Positions 1-10,365 of a DNA stretch of 64,000 nucleotides are shown here, one piece after another. The position numbers were made by a program, and so were the translations under genes. The stretch's first letter is position 1. The number at the start of each line of letters is the position of its first letter. The notes below the pieces were generated by a model. The model was given only the letters and a program-made list of their open reading frames with translations. It searched no databases and was not told the origin of the DNA. The stretch comes from Colwellia sp. TT2012 (GTDB taxonomy: Bacteria; Pseudomonadota; Gammaproteobacteria; Enterobacterales; Alteromonadaceae). The stretch spans positions 1 through 64,000 of the forward strand of contig NZ_LJYX01000003.1 in the NCBI RefSeq assembly GCF_001440345.1, given 5' to 3'.

Positions 1-76
1 GTTGCGCCGATGGTAGTGTGACTTATGTTGCAGGTAAGCCCATGTGCGAGCGTAGCGGGACATTGCTAAACTTCTA
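1..76 (+). rRNA. 5S rRNA-like gene, 3' portion (cut by window edge)
   Basis: The first bases match the conserved 3' half of bacterial 5S rRNA: GCGCCGATGGTAGTGTG followed later by CCATGTG-GAG-GTAG-GGACATTGC, the order seen in gammaproteobacterial 5S. A rho-independent terminator follows about 20 bases later, as after rRNA operons. Odd points: the helix IV region is longer than usual (ACTTA pairing with TAAG around a loop at about 21-40) and single extra C residues interrupt the conserved motifs, so this may be a divergent or decaying copy. The 5' half and the closing stem lie outside the window. Confidence 0.6.
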
Positions 77-95
77 TTTGTGCTTAGGCACTGAG

Positions 96-124
96 AAGCT
101 CGATTGATAAGAATCGGTCTTTTT
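96..124 (+). terminator. Terminator after the 5S-like gene
   Basis: Ten-base arms AAGCTCGATT and AATCGGTCTT (one C-T mismatch and one G-T pair) flank a six-base loop and run into five T residues. It sits where an rRNA operon terminator is expected. Confidence 0.65.
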
Positions 125-155
125 GCTATCTGGGATTTGAAACCATTACAAATAA

Positions 156-249
156 GCGCGAATAAATTTCGAAGCGCGAACAAGCTCCCTGCGTGAATAA
201 ATTCCCGCTTACGGGGTACGGGCATTTTTTAAGGCGCGAACAAGTTCCC
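156..249. repeat. Cluster of REP-like short palindromic units
   Basis: Four related units of 16 to 18 bases start at 156, 174, 191 and 234, with approximate consensus GCGYGAAYAARYTCCC. Each is a small imperfect palindrome. Read on the minus strand the second and fourth give GGGAGCTTGTTCGCGC and GGGAACTTGTTCGCGC, which resembles the head of Pseudomonas-type REP sequences. A related unit is at 27526-27552. Confidence 0.5.
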
Positions 250-326
250 AGTAGGTGGCCAAATTAACTATGCCACTTCAATACTTACTTTGGTAGAATG
301 TCACTAATTTAAAGGAGAGCACTTTT

Positions 327-1250
327 ATGCCAAATTACGTTGTAGGACACAAGATACCAGATTCAGATTCAATCTGTTCTGCTATCGCTTTATCATATTT
401 AAAAACAACCTTAGGTGAGGAGACTGTTCCTGCGCGTTTAGGTGAACTTACCCCAGAAACACTATTTATCTTAGATAAGTTTGGCTTTGAACAGCCAGAG
501 CTAAAGACTAGTTATGCAGGAGAGGGCGTATATATTGTCGATCACAGTGATCTTGAACTCGCTCCAGATGATATAGAAAAAGCAACTATTCTAGGGATTA
601 TTGATCATCACAAACTTGGTGATTTGACCACGACTTCACCACTTGAAATCTGGGTACGTCCGGTGGGTTGTACCAATACAATCATTAAGATGATGTTTGA
701 TTTTCATAATGTAGAGATCCCTAAAAATATAGCGGGAGCCATGTTATGCGCCATTTTAAGTGACACTGTTATTTTTAAATCGCCAACCTGTACCACGGCA
801 GATATAAAATGTGTCGAAGCCTTAGCAGAAATTGCCGGTATAGAAGACTTTAAAGAACTAGGCATGGACATGTTTAGGATTAAGTCTGCCGTTGCAGGAA
901 CCCCTATTCGAACTTTAGTCAAACGTGATTTTAAAGACTTTAATATGAATGGTCATAAGGTTGGCATTGGTCAACTTGAAGTCATTGATTTATCCGTTTT
1001 TGATGACATCAAAGATGAGTTGCATGCTGATATAGCAAAACTTAAAGTTGAAGGTGGCCGTCATAGTGTCTTTTTACTTTTGACTGATATTATGAAAGAA
1101 GGCTCTGAGCTATTAGTCGCCAGTGATAGCGATACCTTAGCTGAACAAGCCTTTGGTGTTGCATTACACGATGGCAAAGCTTGGTTAGACGGTGTGTTAA
1201 GCCGGAAAAAACAAGTAGTTCCGCCGTTGCAAGAAATTTTTCTTAAGTAG
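327..1250 (+). CDS. ppaC: Manganese-dependent inorganic pyrophosphatase (family II)
   Basis: Cytosolic enzyme that hydrolyses pyrophosphate to two phosphates and so drives biosynthetic reactions forward. The 307 residues fit the usual family II length of about 310. The N-terminal DHH domain shows GHKIPDSDS near residue 7 and the DHH metal motif in IIDHHKLGD near residue 90. The C-terminal DHHA2 domain carries GRHSVFLLLTD and ends with the substrate-binding SRKKQVVPPL. The ATG is preceded by AAAGGAGAG. It is a single gene, convergent with fadA, and shares a bidirectional terminator with it. Confidence 0.95.
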   Translation: MPNYVVGHKIPDSDSICSAIALSYLKTTLGEETVPARLGELTPETLFILDKFGFEQPELKTSYAGEGVYIVDHSDLELAPDDIEKATILGIIDHHKLGDLTTTSPLEIWVRPVGCTNTIIKMMFDFHNVEIPKNIAGAMLCAILSDTVIFKSPTCTTADIKCVEALAEIAGIEDFKELGMDMFRIKSAVAGTPIRTLVKRDFKDFNMNGHKVGIGQLEVIDLSVFDDIKDELHADIAKLKVEGGRHSVFLLLTDIMKEGSELLVASDSDTLAEQAFGVALHDGKAWLDGVLSRKKQVVPPLQEIFLK

Positions 1251-1283
1251 CTATTCTTAAGTAATTATTAATTGCTTAAAAGA

Positions 1284-1311
1284 AAAAACCCAGCAGTTGC
1301 TGGGTTTTTTT
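1284..1311. terminator. Bidirectional terminator between ppaC and fadA
   Basis: Perfect arms AACCCAGCA and TGCTGGGTT surround a two-base centre, with A residues on one side and T residues on the other, so it can work for both convergent genes. Confidence 0.85.
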
Positions 1312-1328
1312 ATGTCAGTTATTTAAAG

Positions 1329-2504
<1,176 letters not shown>

Positions 2505-4673
2505 TTAAGTTGATTTAACATCGGTGGTGAAATAAGATTTACCTGATTTTGCCATCTCACGTAGGCCATCAGTTACTTGATAAATTTCACCTAAATCAGC
2601 ATATTTATCCGCCATTGCGATGAAGTTATCTAAACCAAGTGTTTCTAAATAGCGAATTGCACCACCTCTAAATGGTGGAAAACCAACACCATAGATTAAG
2701 CCCATATCAGCTTCAGCTGCAGTATCAACTACACCTTCTTCTAAACAACGTACCACTTCATTAACCATAGGGATCATCATGCGAGCAATAATTTCTTCGC
2801 TGCTGAAGTCTTTTTTATCAGCACAATGTTGGCCAAGTAATTCGTATGCAATAGGAGCAGGTACTTTTATTGGACGACCACGTTTATCTTTCATGTGATC
2901 ATAAAAGCCTTTGCCATTCTTCTGACCAAAACGCTCATTAGCATAAAGAGTACTAACGGGGTCATTGGCAATTTTTTTCATGCGGGTAGGGAAACCAGCT
3001 GACATAACACCGGTACAGTGATCAGCCGTATCAACACCAACTACATCAAGCAAATATGCTGGACCCATTGGCCAACCAAATTGTTTTTCCATTACTTTAT
3101 CGATAGCGCTAAAGTCAGCACCTTCAAGTACTAATTGACTAAAGCCAGCAAAGTATGGAAACAAAACACGATTGACATAAAAGCCTGGGCAATCATTAAC
3201 AACAATCGGCGACTTACCCATTTTCGCGGCATATGCTACGACAGCAGCTATCGTTTCATCCGAGGTATCTTTACCGCGAATTACTTCAACTAATGGCATT
3301 TTATTTACGGGATTGAAGAAATGCATTCCACAAAAGTTTTGCGGACGTTTTAAGCTTTGTGCTAATAAATCAATTGAGATAGTCGAGGTATTAGAAGTAA
3401 GAATAGCATCGTCACTGATTACGCCTTCAACTTCAGCTAGCACTATGCCTTTTATCTTAGGGTTTTCAACAACGGCTTCAATAACAATATCTACATCTTT
3501 AACACTGTCATAACTTAAGCTTGGCGTGATGTTATTTAACACATCAGCCATTTTCTTAGCATCCATACGACCACGTTCAACTTGTTTAGTTAAGATGCCC
3601 GTTGCTGTCGTTAAACCTAGATCAAGTGCTTGGTCATTAATATCTTTCATAACGATAGGCGTGCCTTTATAGGCTGATTGATAGGCTATACCACCACCCA
3701 TAATGCCTGCACCTAATACCGCGGCTTTTTTGACAATTTTAGTTGCCAGTTTACCTGCTTTTTTGGCTTTACTTTTAATGACTTGGTCTGCCATAAACAA
3801 ACCAATTTGTGCGGTTGCTGCATCAGTTTTTGCTAATTTGGCAAAACCTGCATTCTCCGCAGCCATTGCACCAGTGCGATCTAAGTTAGCACTAGCAATC
3901 AAGGTATTTATCATCACCATTGGTGCAGGGTAATGTTTGCCAGCTTTTGCAGCAATCATGCCTTTGCATGTGGTCGATGACATGATTAATTCTGTCGGAG
4001 ATAAGTTTAATGCTTCCAATTTAGGCTGACGTTTAGCACGCCAATCTAGCTTGCCATTAATCGCCAATTTAAGCATGCTAATAGCAGCACTGCGTAAATT
4101 TTCTGGTTCAACAACTGCGTCAATAACGCCTTGTGCAAGTGCCGCCGCCGGTTTAAATGCTTTACCAGTTGACATCCAAGTTGCTGCATTATCAAAACCG
4201 ATAAGTCGAGGTAGTCTGACAGTGCCACCAAAACCAGGCATAAGGCCGAGCTTAACTTCTGGTAAGCCAATGCTTACGGTAGTATCTGCAACACGGTAAT
4301 CACAGGCAAGAGCCATTTCACAACCACCGCCTAATGCAACACCATTAATGGCGGCAATGGTAGGTAATTGAATATCTTCAAATGAATCGAAAACATCAGA
4401 TGCTTTCTTTGCCCAAGCGGCTAATTCATCTTCTGGCTGACCAAATGAAGTTAAAAACTCAGTGATATCCGCGCCAACAATAAATGTTGATTTACCTGAG
4501 GTAACCATAACGCCTTTAGCATCACTGCAGTTGTTAATTGCTGCAACTACTGCAATATATTCTTCAAAAGTTGCTTGATCAAATTTATTTACTGATCCTT
4601 GAGCATCGAACTTAAGTTCGACAATGCCGTCTTCGAGTAATTGGGCTGAAAGGCTGTTGCCTTGATATATCAT
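2505..4673 (-). CDS. fadB: Fatty-acid oxidation complex alpha subunit, FadB
   Basis: Multifunctional enzyme with enoyl-CoA hydratase/isomerase and 3-hydroxyacyl-CoA dehydrogenase activities, working with FadA in beta-oxidation. The 722 residues are near the E. coli length of 729. The crotonase domain (about 1-190) has [17 protein letters not shown] and [16 protein letters not shown]. The NAD-binding fold begins near residue 315 with [18 protein letters not shown], and the catalytic region contains [16 protein letters not shown]. The ATG is preceded by GAAGGAG. No FadR-type operator could be called with confidence in the upstream 280 bases. Confidence 0.96.
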   Translation of the reverse strand: MIYQGNSLSAQLLEDGIVELKFDAQGSVNKFDQATFEEYIAVVAAINNCSDAKGVMVTSGKSTFIVGADITEFLTSFGQPEDELAAWAKKASDVFDSFEDIQLPTIAAINGVALGGGCEMALACDYRVADTTVSIGLPEVKLGLMPGFGGTVRLPRLIGFDNAATWMSTGKAFKPAAALAQGVIDAVVEPENLRSAAISMLKLAINGKLDWRAKRQPKLEALNLSPTELIMSSTTCKGMIAAKAGKHYPAPMVMINTLIASANLDRTGAMAAENAGFAKLAKTDAATAQIGLFMADQVIKSKAKKAGKLATKIVKKAAVLGAGIMGGGIAYQSAYKGTPIVMKDINDQALDLGLTTATGILTKQVERGRMDAKKMADVLNNITPSLSYDSVKDVDIVIEAVVENPKIKGIVLAEVEGVISDDAILTSNTSTISIDLLAQSLKRPQNFCGMHFFNPVNKMPLVEVIRGKDTSDETIAAVVAYAAKMGKSPIVVNDCPGFYVNRVLFPYFAGFSQLVLEGADFSAIDKVMEKQFGWPMGPAYLLDVVGVDTADHCTGVMSAGFPTRMKKIANDPVSTLYANERFGQKNGKGFYDHMKDKRGRPIKVPAPIAYELLGQHCADKKDFSSEEIIARMMIPMVNEVVRCLEEGVVDTAAEADMGLIYGVGFPPFRGGAIRYLETLGLDNFIAMADKYADLGEIYQVTDGLREMAKSGKSYFTTDVKST

Positions 4674-4862
4674 GCTTCGTCTCCTTCACCTAAAAGTGGT
4701 GTTGATTTTTGATGATTGATCTAGTTTTTTAACTCTATAAAAACTTAGATAACTAATAATAGCTGACTGAGTGTGCCTTGAATAAAAGTTAAATGCAATA
4801 AAATTAAAACGGTTGTTTTAATTGGCTGTTTGTTTACTAGGAAAAAGTATAATAATGCATGC

Positions 4863-4894
4863 AAAAAAATACCCAGCGAAATATGACTGGGTAT
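4863..4894 (-). terminator. Terminator of the GGDEF/EAL regulator gene
   Basis: Arms ATACCCAG and CTGGGTAT (4869-4876 and 4887-4894) are followed, on the minus strand, by a run of seven T residues. It lies about 60 bases past the stop of the gene ending at 4953. Confidence 0.75.
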
Positions 4895-4952
4895 GTTAAT
4901 AGATTGTTTACGCTTAAAAAGGTAGTGCCAATTTAATGGTCTATTATAGGTA

Positions 4953-7196
4953 TTACCTTTGTTGCTGGAGAAAGTTAATGAAATCACTTGCTGGCATTGG
5001 CTTAGCGTAATAGAAACCTTGGACTTCATCACAGCCAAGTTCAATTAGGCGTTTTTCTTGCTCAATTTCTTCAATACCTTCAGCAATTACTTTAAGTTTC
5101 ATTTTTTGACCCAAAATTATGATGGTTTCAGCAATAATGGACTGACCCTCTTTGTGAATATCAGTGACAAAGGCACGATCAATTTTTAGTCTATCAAGAG
5201 GCAATTTTTGTAAATAGCTTAATGATGAAAAGCCAGTACCAAAATCGTCTAATGCTATGCTGATCCCTTGGGCTTTTAACTTGGTTAAGGTATCAATGAT
5301 TATTTGTGGTTCGTCCATTAAAATATTTTCAGTAATTTCTAATTCAAGTTTATTTGGCCTGATTTTATATTGAGTCATAGTGTTAATAACATTATCAACA
5401 AAATTATCTTGTCGAAACTGAGGTATCGAGACATTGACTGAAATACTAATGTCGGCGAAGTCATTCTCCATCGTTTGTAATTGTTTACATGCTTGGTTAA
5501 TCACCCAGTCACCAATTTCAATAATTAAACCTGAATATTCAGCTAAAGGAATAAAAACAGCAGGAGAAATAAATGTTCCATCAGTTGTACGCCATCGAAG
5601 TAAGGCTTCAGCGCCTATGACTTTCCTGGTACCTAATGATAATTGTGGCTGATACCAAAGTTCCAGGCAGTTATTGGCAAAATCTTTGCGTAGTTGGCTG
5701 ATCATATTTAATCGCCACTGCATTTGATCTTCGATATCGGGGTGATAATAAGAAAAGTGCTCGAGAGGATTCTTTTTTGCAATATTTAAAGCAATATTAA
5801 TTTGATTTAAAACTTGAACACCACTGCTTTGTGCATGTTCTTTGGTACAAAGGCCAAAACAAGCATTGATAGGAAGATGTTGCTCACCGGCCTTAAATGG
5901 TTGATGGAATAAAGCCATTAAACTCTCAGGAGTTAAACAATCAGCAGGACCAATAATGCCAAAAACATCTGCACCGACACGGGCAAATTGGCAGTCACAA
6001 TCGATACTTTGCATGCGCTGACCTATAGCAGAAAGAAGTTTGTTACCTATATCTTGTCCTAATGCATCGTTGATATCGCTGAAATGATTAATGTCAATTA
6101 AGGCTGCAACTTGGTTTTTTTGTTCACTTTGTGCAAAGATGTCAAGTAAGCGTACGAACTCTAAACGGTTGGGTAAATTGGTTAGCGAATCTTTATAGGC
6201 GGCATTGGTGAGCTTTTGGAACAAATGGACATTTTCGTAACCGACAGCTACACCGGATAAAAAAACATTGAGTAGTTGCGTTTGTGTTTCAGTTAAAGGA
6301 CTGGACAGTATTACGTGGATAACCGAACGATAGTCGCCTTTAGCAACGTATAAATTCAGACTGTCATCGAGGTATTGGTGCTTTTGTTGCAAGAAACAAG
6401 CTTTTACTTGTTTACTGGCTTGCTCATTTTGTAGCATTTCTAGCTTTTGGTTAATTAAGCTATCATCAAATCCTATTTGCGCAAGTACATAAAAACTTAA
6501 GTCATCAATATTGTCGATAATGCCTTGACCTCTAGCGCAAAAAACGGCCGAAATATCTTCATTTATCAGGGTTTTTAATTGCGACAAAACGCCTTGGCTA
6601 TAGGTAGATAGAGAGTGTTGAGAAGACAATTCGGTGGCGCCTGAGACAATATTTTCCAAGCCTAAACGGTTTTCATTAACCGTGGCTATTTGTTGAAAAG
6701 AGCGAATGGCGGCAAAAACGGTTGTTACCAGTTTACGGCGAGTTAACTCGGTTTTTGTCTTATAGTCATTAATATCATACTCTTTGATTACACTTTCTTC
6801 GGGAGCATAGCCAGGTTGTCCTGTACGCAAAACAATGCGGATATCTTTTCGTTGTAATGTTTCTCTTATGTATTTTACTACATTTAAGCCAGCATCATCC
6901 GTTTCCATAACGACATCGAGTAATACAAGAACAATATCCTTATGATCTTTAATGAGCTGACAGGCATCTTTACCTGAGTAAGCATGTAAATACTCAAGGC
7001 GGCGGCCTAATACAATCAAATCGGACAATGCTAATTGAGTAACTGAATGAATTTCCGGATCATCGTCAACAATTAAAATCTGCCAAGTTTCATCACTGCC
7101 AAACGCTAAAATCTCGTCTTCATTACTATCATCAATGAATAAAAAATCATCGTTTGAATTTTCGGATGCTTGCATACTGCCCTCATAACTAAGCAT
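4953..7196 (-). CDS. Response regulator with DUF3369, degenerate GGDEF and EAL domains
   Basis: Predicted cytosolic cyclic-di-GMP phosphodiesterase under phosphorelay control. Domains in order are a receiver (about residues 38-160, acidic pocket in ILIVDDDPEIH, phospho-acceptor in VLVLLDVVME), a DUF3369 sensor-like region (about 175-330), a GGDEF domain (about 340-480) and an EAL domain (about 495-740). The GGDEF signature reads GADVF, so cyclase activity is unlikely. The EAL domain keeps GAEALLRW, ENILMD, DDFGTGFSS, KIDRAFV, EGIE and QGFYYAKP, so hydrolysis of c-di-GMP is expected. There is no partner kinase gene beside it. A second Met lies at codon 8; the upstream one was kept. Confidence 0.9.
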   Translation of the reverse strand: MLSYEGSMQASENSNDDFLFIDDSNEDEILAFGSDETWQILIVDDDPEIHSVTQLALSDLIVLGRRLEYLHAYSGKDACQLIKDHKDIVLVLLDVVMETDDAGLNVVKYIRETLQRKDIRIVLRTGQPGYAPEESVIKEYDINDYKTKTELTRRKLVTTVFAAIRSFQQIATVNENRLGLENIVSGATELSSQHSLSTYSQGVLSQLKTLINEDISAVFCARGQGIIDNIDDLSFYVLAQIGFDDSLINQKLEMLQNEQASKQVKACFLQQKHQYLDDSLNLYVAKGDYRSVIHVILSSPLTETQTQLLNVFLSGVAVGYENVHLFQKLTNAAYKDSLTNLPNRLEFVRLLDIFAQSEQKNQVAALIDINHFSDINDALGQDIGNKLLSAIGQRMQSIDCDCQFARVGADVFGIIGPADCLTPESLMALFHQPFKAGEQHLPINACFGLCTKEHAQSSGVQVLNQINIALNIAKKNPLEHFSYYHPDIEDQMQWRLNMISQLRKDFANNCLELWYQPQLSLGTRKVIGAEALLRWRTTDGTFISPAVFIPLAEYSGLIIEIGDWVINQACKQLQTMENDFADISISVNVSIPQFRQDNFVDNVINTMTQYKIRPNKLELEITENILMDEPQIIIDTLTKLKAQGISIALDDFGTGFSSLSYLQKLPLDRLKIDRAFVTDIHKEGQSIIAETIIILGQKMKLKVIAEGIEEIEQEKRLIELGCDEVQGFYYAKPMPASDFINFLQQQR

Positions 7197-7467
7197 ATTT
7201 ATTACAAATATCCCAGTTAAAATTGAAATGTATTTTATTTAGCTTAACTATAACCTAATACTACTTTTTTACACTATTGAAGGGGAGATTAAAAGCCTGT
7301 TTACAAAAAAAATTTATTTATTTCGGTAAGTTATAATAAATTGAATGGATTGCTGTCCGCTTAACAGTACTTTATCATGTAGTTCAATGATTCAAGCCAC
7401 TAAGTATTGACCATCAGGTGAATTATAGCTACTTTATCTTAATATATTGCGAGAAGGAGTTAGCAAA

Positions 7468-8355
7468 GTGAATAAAGAAAAATCAACAGTTTTGGTACCT
7501 GAAAAAGATGCGGATGATACTTTAATAGTGACAACGAATAAATTGAGTCACACACCAGATGAAGCCGCTGTTTCTCAGCAATTTTTTAAGCTGGCAAAAA
7601 AATTCGCCATAGACGGTGCCTTATTGCCTGAAGATAAACAAATGCTCATCGAAGATAGAACAGCTAGGCGAGCTAGATTATGCCAATTACGTAAGCAGAA
7701 AAATATTGAAAATATTATGCAAAAGACGTTAGCCTATTGTGCGGATTTTGAAATAGGACAAAGAACTGATCTGGACTGGTTTACTCGCTATATTACTTTG
7801 TCCGAAGAGGTAAGTAACCCCACAATGCAAGATCTATGGGCTAAAATTTTAGCAGGAGAACTGACAAAGCCAGGCGCATTCTCATTTAAGGCCTTACAGG
7901 TTTTTCGTGATATGAGTATTTTTGATGCGAAATTATTAGCGAAAGCTTGCGCATTAGCGATAAAAGATCCCAATAAAAAGAGCATACGGTTAATCACGGG
8001 TGCTTATCAACAGCCGGGTTTATTTAATTTTTTTTCTAAGCAGCGACAGCTATATTGTAACTTAAGCCATTATGGTTTGAATTACGCTGATTTATTAGCT
8101 TTATCAGAGAATCACCTTATATATTTACAGGAAAGTGAATCGAGCTTAATAAATAAAGGCGAAGTGCTACAATTTACTTATAACGGTTTACCGTTAAAGT
8201 TAACCGCAAAAAAAAGCAATATTTGCCTGCAATTTTATAAGTTTACACCACTAGGGGCTGAACTTGCTCACTTGATTAGTGATAAAAGTAATGATGATTT
8301 CTTTGAGCATTTAAAAAGTAAATTAACGCAATACTTTGTCATTAATAGTGCTTAA
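7468..8355 (+). CDS. TIGR03899-like conserved protein of unknown function
   Basis: A 295-residue soluble protein with no signal peptide or membrane segment. It resembles the gammaproteobacterial family TIGR03899 (related to DUF2806) as I remember it, in the block ARLCQLRKQKNIENIMQKTL followed by SEEVSNPTMQDLWAKILAGEL and PGAFSFKALQVFRDM. The function of the family is unknown to me. The GTG at 7468 was chosen because AAGGAG lies eight bases upstream; the TTG at 7447 has no ribosome binding site. It stands alone, divergent from the GGDEF/EAL gene. Confidence 0.65.
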   Translation: MNKEKSTVLVPEKDADDTLIVTTNKLSHTPDEAAVSQQFFKLAKKFAIDGALLPEDKQMLIEDRTARRARLCQLRKQKNIENIMQKTLAYCADFEIGQRTDLDWFTRYITLSEEVSNPTMQDLWAKILAGELTKPGAFSFKALQVFRDMSIFDAKLLAKACALAIKDPNKKSIRLITGAYQQPGLFNFFSKQRQLYCNLSHYGLNYADLLALSENHLIYLQESESSLINKGEVLQFTYNGLPLKLTAKKSNICLQFYKFTPLGAELAHLISDKSNDDFFEHLKSKLTQYFVINSA

Positions 8356-8433
8356 AACAAAGACAATTTTCGGCACTGTATCTTGCTGTGATTATCAGGG
8401 GCGTTTTAGATTTGCACCCTTAGCGTTAATTTA

Positions 8434-8456
8434 CTAATGTTATATTATATCAATTG
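8434..8456 (+). promoter_or_regulatory. Candidate Zur operator upstream of merC
   Basis: The core GTTATATTATATC (8439-8451) differs by one base from the symmetrical gammaproteobacterial Zur core GTTATANTATAAC. Over 23 bases centred on 8445, nine of eleven paired positions are complementary. It lies about 70 bases before the merC start, where an operator would act. The zur gene itself is in this window at 22516-22950. Confidence 0.6.
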
Positions 8457-8526
8457 TGATAGTATCTCATTTTGAGGGCCGGAACTGGCCAATGAAGGTA
8501 AATTAATCGAGATTCGCGGAATAATC

Positions 8527-8907
8527 ATGTTAGACAGAATAGGCATTACAGCAACTTCCTTATGTGCATTACATTGCATATTATTACCTATTTTATTGCC
8601 TATGTTGCCTTTAATGGGGCTAAGCTTTCTAGCTGACCACGCTTGGGAGCATGTTTTTCTGCTGATGACCGCTGCACTAGGTAGCATTGCCTTATTTTCT
8701 GGCTTTAAACGCTACCATAAACGACTTTATCCTTTCTATTTGCTTTATTTAGGCGTTGCCTTGTATTGGATAAAACATGACTTCTCTCAAGAGTTGGAGC
8801 CGTACTTTATCATTGGTGGGGCTAGCCTCATCATTGCTGCTCATTTTATCAATATCAAACTGTGCAACAGCTGTAAACGATGTGAAGATGAGGCTTGTAA
8901 TAGTTAA
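8527..8907 (+). CDS. merC: MerC-family inner-membrane protein
   Basis: A 126-residue protein with four likely membrane segments. The N-terminal segment carries the MerC-type cysteine pair in TSLCALHCILLPILLP (near residues 12-16), and the C-terminus is rich in Cys (LCNSCKRCEDEACNS). MerC proteins import mercuric ion in mercury-resistance operons, but no other mer gene is present here. The upstream Zur-like box suggests a role in zinc supply instead; that is inference. Some of the motif also occurs in chromosomal MerC homologues of unknown substrate, so the gene symbol describes the family only. Confidence 0.75.
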   Translation: MLDRIGITATSLCALHCILLPILLPMLPLMGLSFLADHAWEHVFLLMTAALGSIALFSGFKRYHKRLYPFYLLYLGVALYWIKHDFSQELEPYFIIGGASLIIAAHFINIKLCNSCKRCEDEACNS

Positions 8908-8932
8908 GCACAGTAATTGTGTGTCACCCTAA

Positions 8933-8965
8933 GTAACTAATATTATTATTAATAATATTAGTTAC
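8933..8965. terminator. A+T-rich perfect hairpin between merC and ntrC
   Basis: Fifteen-base perfect arms, GTAACTAATATTATT and its complement, are separated by three bases. The right arm touches the ntrC stop codon and the left is 25 bases after merC. It has no G+C-rich stem or clear T tract, so a terminator role for the two convergent genes is likely but not certain. Confidence 0.5.
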
Positions 8966-10365
8966 TAGCCATTAAATTCTTTCAATTTTCTCGTCAAAGT
9001 ATTTCTTCCCCAGCCCAGTTTTTTTGCTGCATCTTGTTTATGGCCTTGGGTGAATACTAACGCTCGTTCGAGCATTATTTTTTCAAATTCAATTTGAGCA
9101 TAATCGAGAATTGCATTTTTTCCCTGGGCTAATTCTTGGTCCATCCAGTCGCTGAGCGCATCCTGCCACGCATTTACTTCATGTTTTAAAGGGGTAGAAA
9201 TTTTGGTTAATTCATTCGGTAAATCTTCAATCAGTATTTCTTGACCACTTGCCATTACCGTTAAAAACCGACACATATTTTCTAATTGCCTAACATTGCC
9301 TGGCCAATGACAGTTATTGAGAAAGGCACTGGCTTTTTTACTTAATGTTTTAACCTCTACACTCAACTCATTAGCAGCTTGCGTTAAAAAATGTTGGCTT
9401 AGTTGTGGAATATCTTCTTTACGCTCTCTAAGGCTAGGTAAGTGAATTCGAATAACATTGAGACGATGAAATAGGTCTTCCCTAAATTCTCCTTTTTTTA
9501 CTCGTTCTTCAAGGTTTTGATGAGTAGCGGCAATTATTCGAACATCAACCTGGACAGGTGAATGTCCTCCTACCCGATAGACTTGTCCATCAGAGAGTAC
9601 CCGTAAAAGGCGAGTTTGAATTTCTAGTGGCATATCGCCAATTTCATCTAAAAATAGTGTCCCGCCATGGGCTTGTTCAAATCGACCTTGTCGAACTGCA
9701 TTTGCACCGGTGAAAGCGCCTTTCTCATGACCAAATAATTCAGATTCAATGAGATCTTTTGGAATAGCGGCCATATTCAATGGAATGAAAGGGGCATTTA
9801 CTCGAGGACTGTGGGAGTGTAGTGCTTGCGCAACTAATTCTTTACCCGTGCCGGACTCACCATTAATTAATACACTAATACTTGAGCGAGATAATCGGCC
9901 AATGGCACGAAATACTTCTTGCATCGCGGGCGCTTCACCAATTAACCCCGCCGCTAACGGGACATTTTTTTGCTGTTGCTTTTTTTCATTTTGCTCTCTA
10001 GCATGTGTACACGCACGTTTAGTAAGGTTAATAGCTTCATCTATATCAAATGGCTTAGGTAAATATTCAAAGGCACCCCCTTGATAGGCATTAACGGCAC
10101 TGTCTAAATCAGAATGTGCCGTCATAATGATCACGGGAATATGATTATGCTGTTTGTTTATTTTTTTTAATAACTCCATGCCATCCATATTCGGCATACG
10201 AATATCAGAAATAATCACCTCTGGTTGGCCATGGTCCAAGGCAATTAATAAATTTTCAGCGCTTTCAAAGGCGGCACAACTCATATTAACTTTGGCAAAG
10301 GCTTTTTCTAACACCCACCTAATGGAGCTATCGTCGTCAACTATCCACACTTGTTCTGTGATCAT
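8965..10365 (-). CDS. glnG: Nitrogen regulator NtrC (NR-I)
   Basis: Sigma-54-dependent activator of nitrogen-limitation genes, phosphorylated by NtrB. The 466 residues hold a receiver with the acceptor Asp in [13 protein letters not shown] (near residue 54), an AAA+ domain with Walker A GESGTGKE and the sigma-54 contact motif GAFTGA, and a C-terminal Fis-type helix-turn-helix ([19 protein letters not shown]). The start overlaps the end of glnL by four bases, which indicates translational coupling. Candidate binding sites are upstream of glnL and of glnA in this window. Confidence 0.96.
   Translation of the reverse strand: MITEQVWIVDDDSSIRWVLEKAFAKVNMSCAAFESAENLLIALDHGQPEVIISDIRMPNMDGMELLKKINKQHNHIPVIIMTAHSDLDSAVNAYQGGAFEYLPKPFDIDEAINLTKRACTHAREQNEKKQQQKNVPLAAGLIGEAPAMQEVFRAIGRLSRSSISVLINGESGTGKELVAQALHSHSPRVNAPFIPLNMAAIPKDLIESELFGHEKGAFTGANAVRQGRFEQAHGGTLFLDEIGDMPLEIQTRLLRVLSDGQVYRVGGHSPVQVDVRIIAATHQNLEERVKKGEFREDLFHRLNVIRIHLPSLRERKEDIPQLSQHFLTQAANELSVEVKTLSKKASAFLNNCHWPGNVRQLENMCRFLTVMASGQEILIEDLPNELTKISTPLKHEVNAWQDALSDWMDQELAQGKNAILDYAQIEFEKIMLERALVFTQGHKQDAAKKLGWGRNTLTRKLKEFNG

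Noticed and set aside
7447..7467. TTG start for the TIGR03899-like gene
   Set aside because: The GTG at 7468 has a well-placed AAGGAG, which would otherwise lie inside the coding sequence.
8527..8907. A mercury-resistance operon
   Set aside because: Only a MerC relative is present; merR, merT, merP and merA are absent, and the operator resembles a Zur rather than a MerR site.
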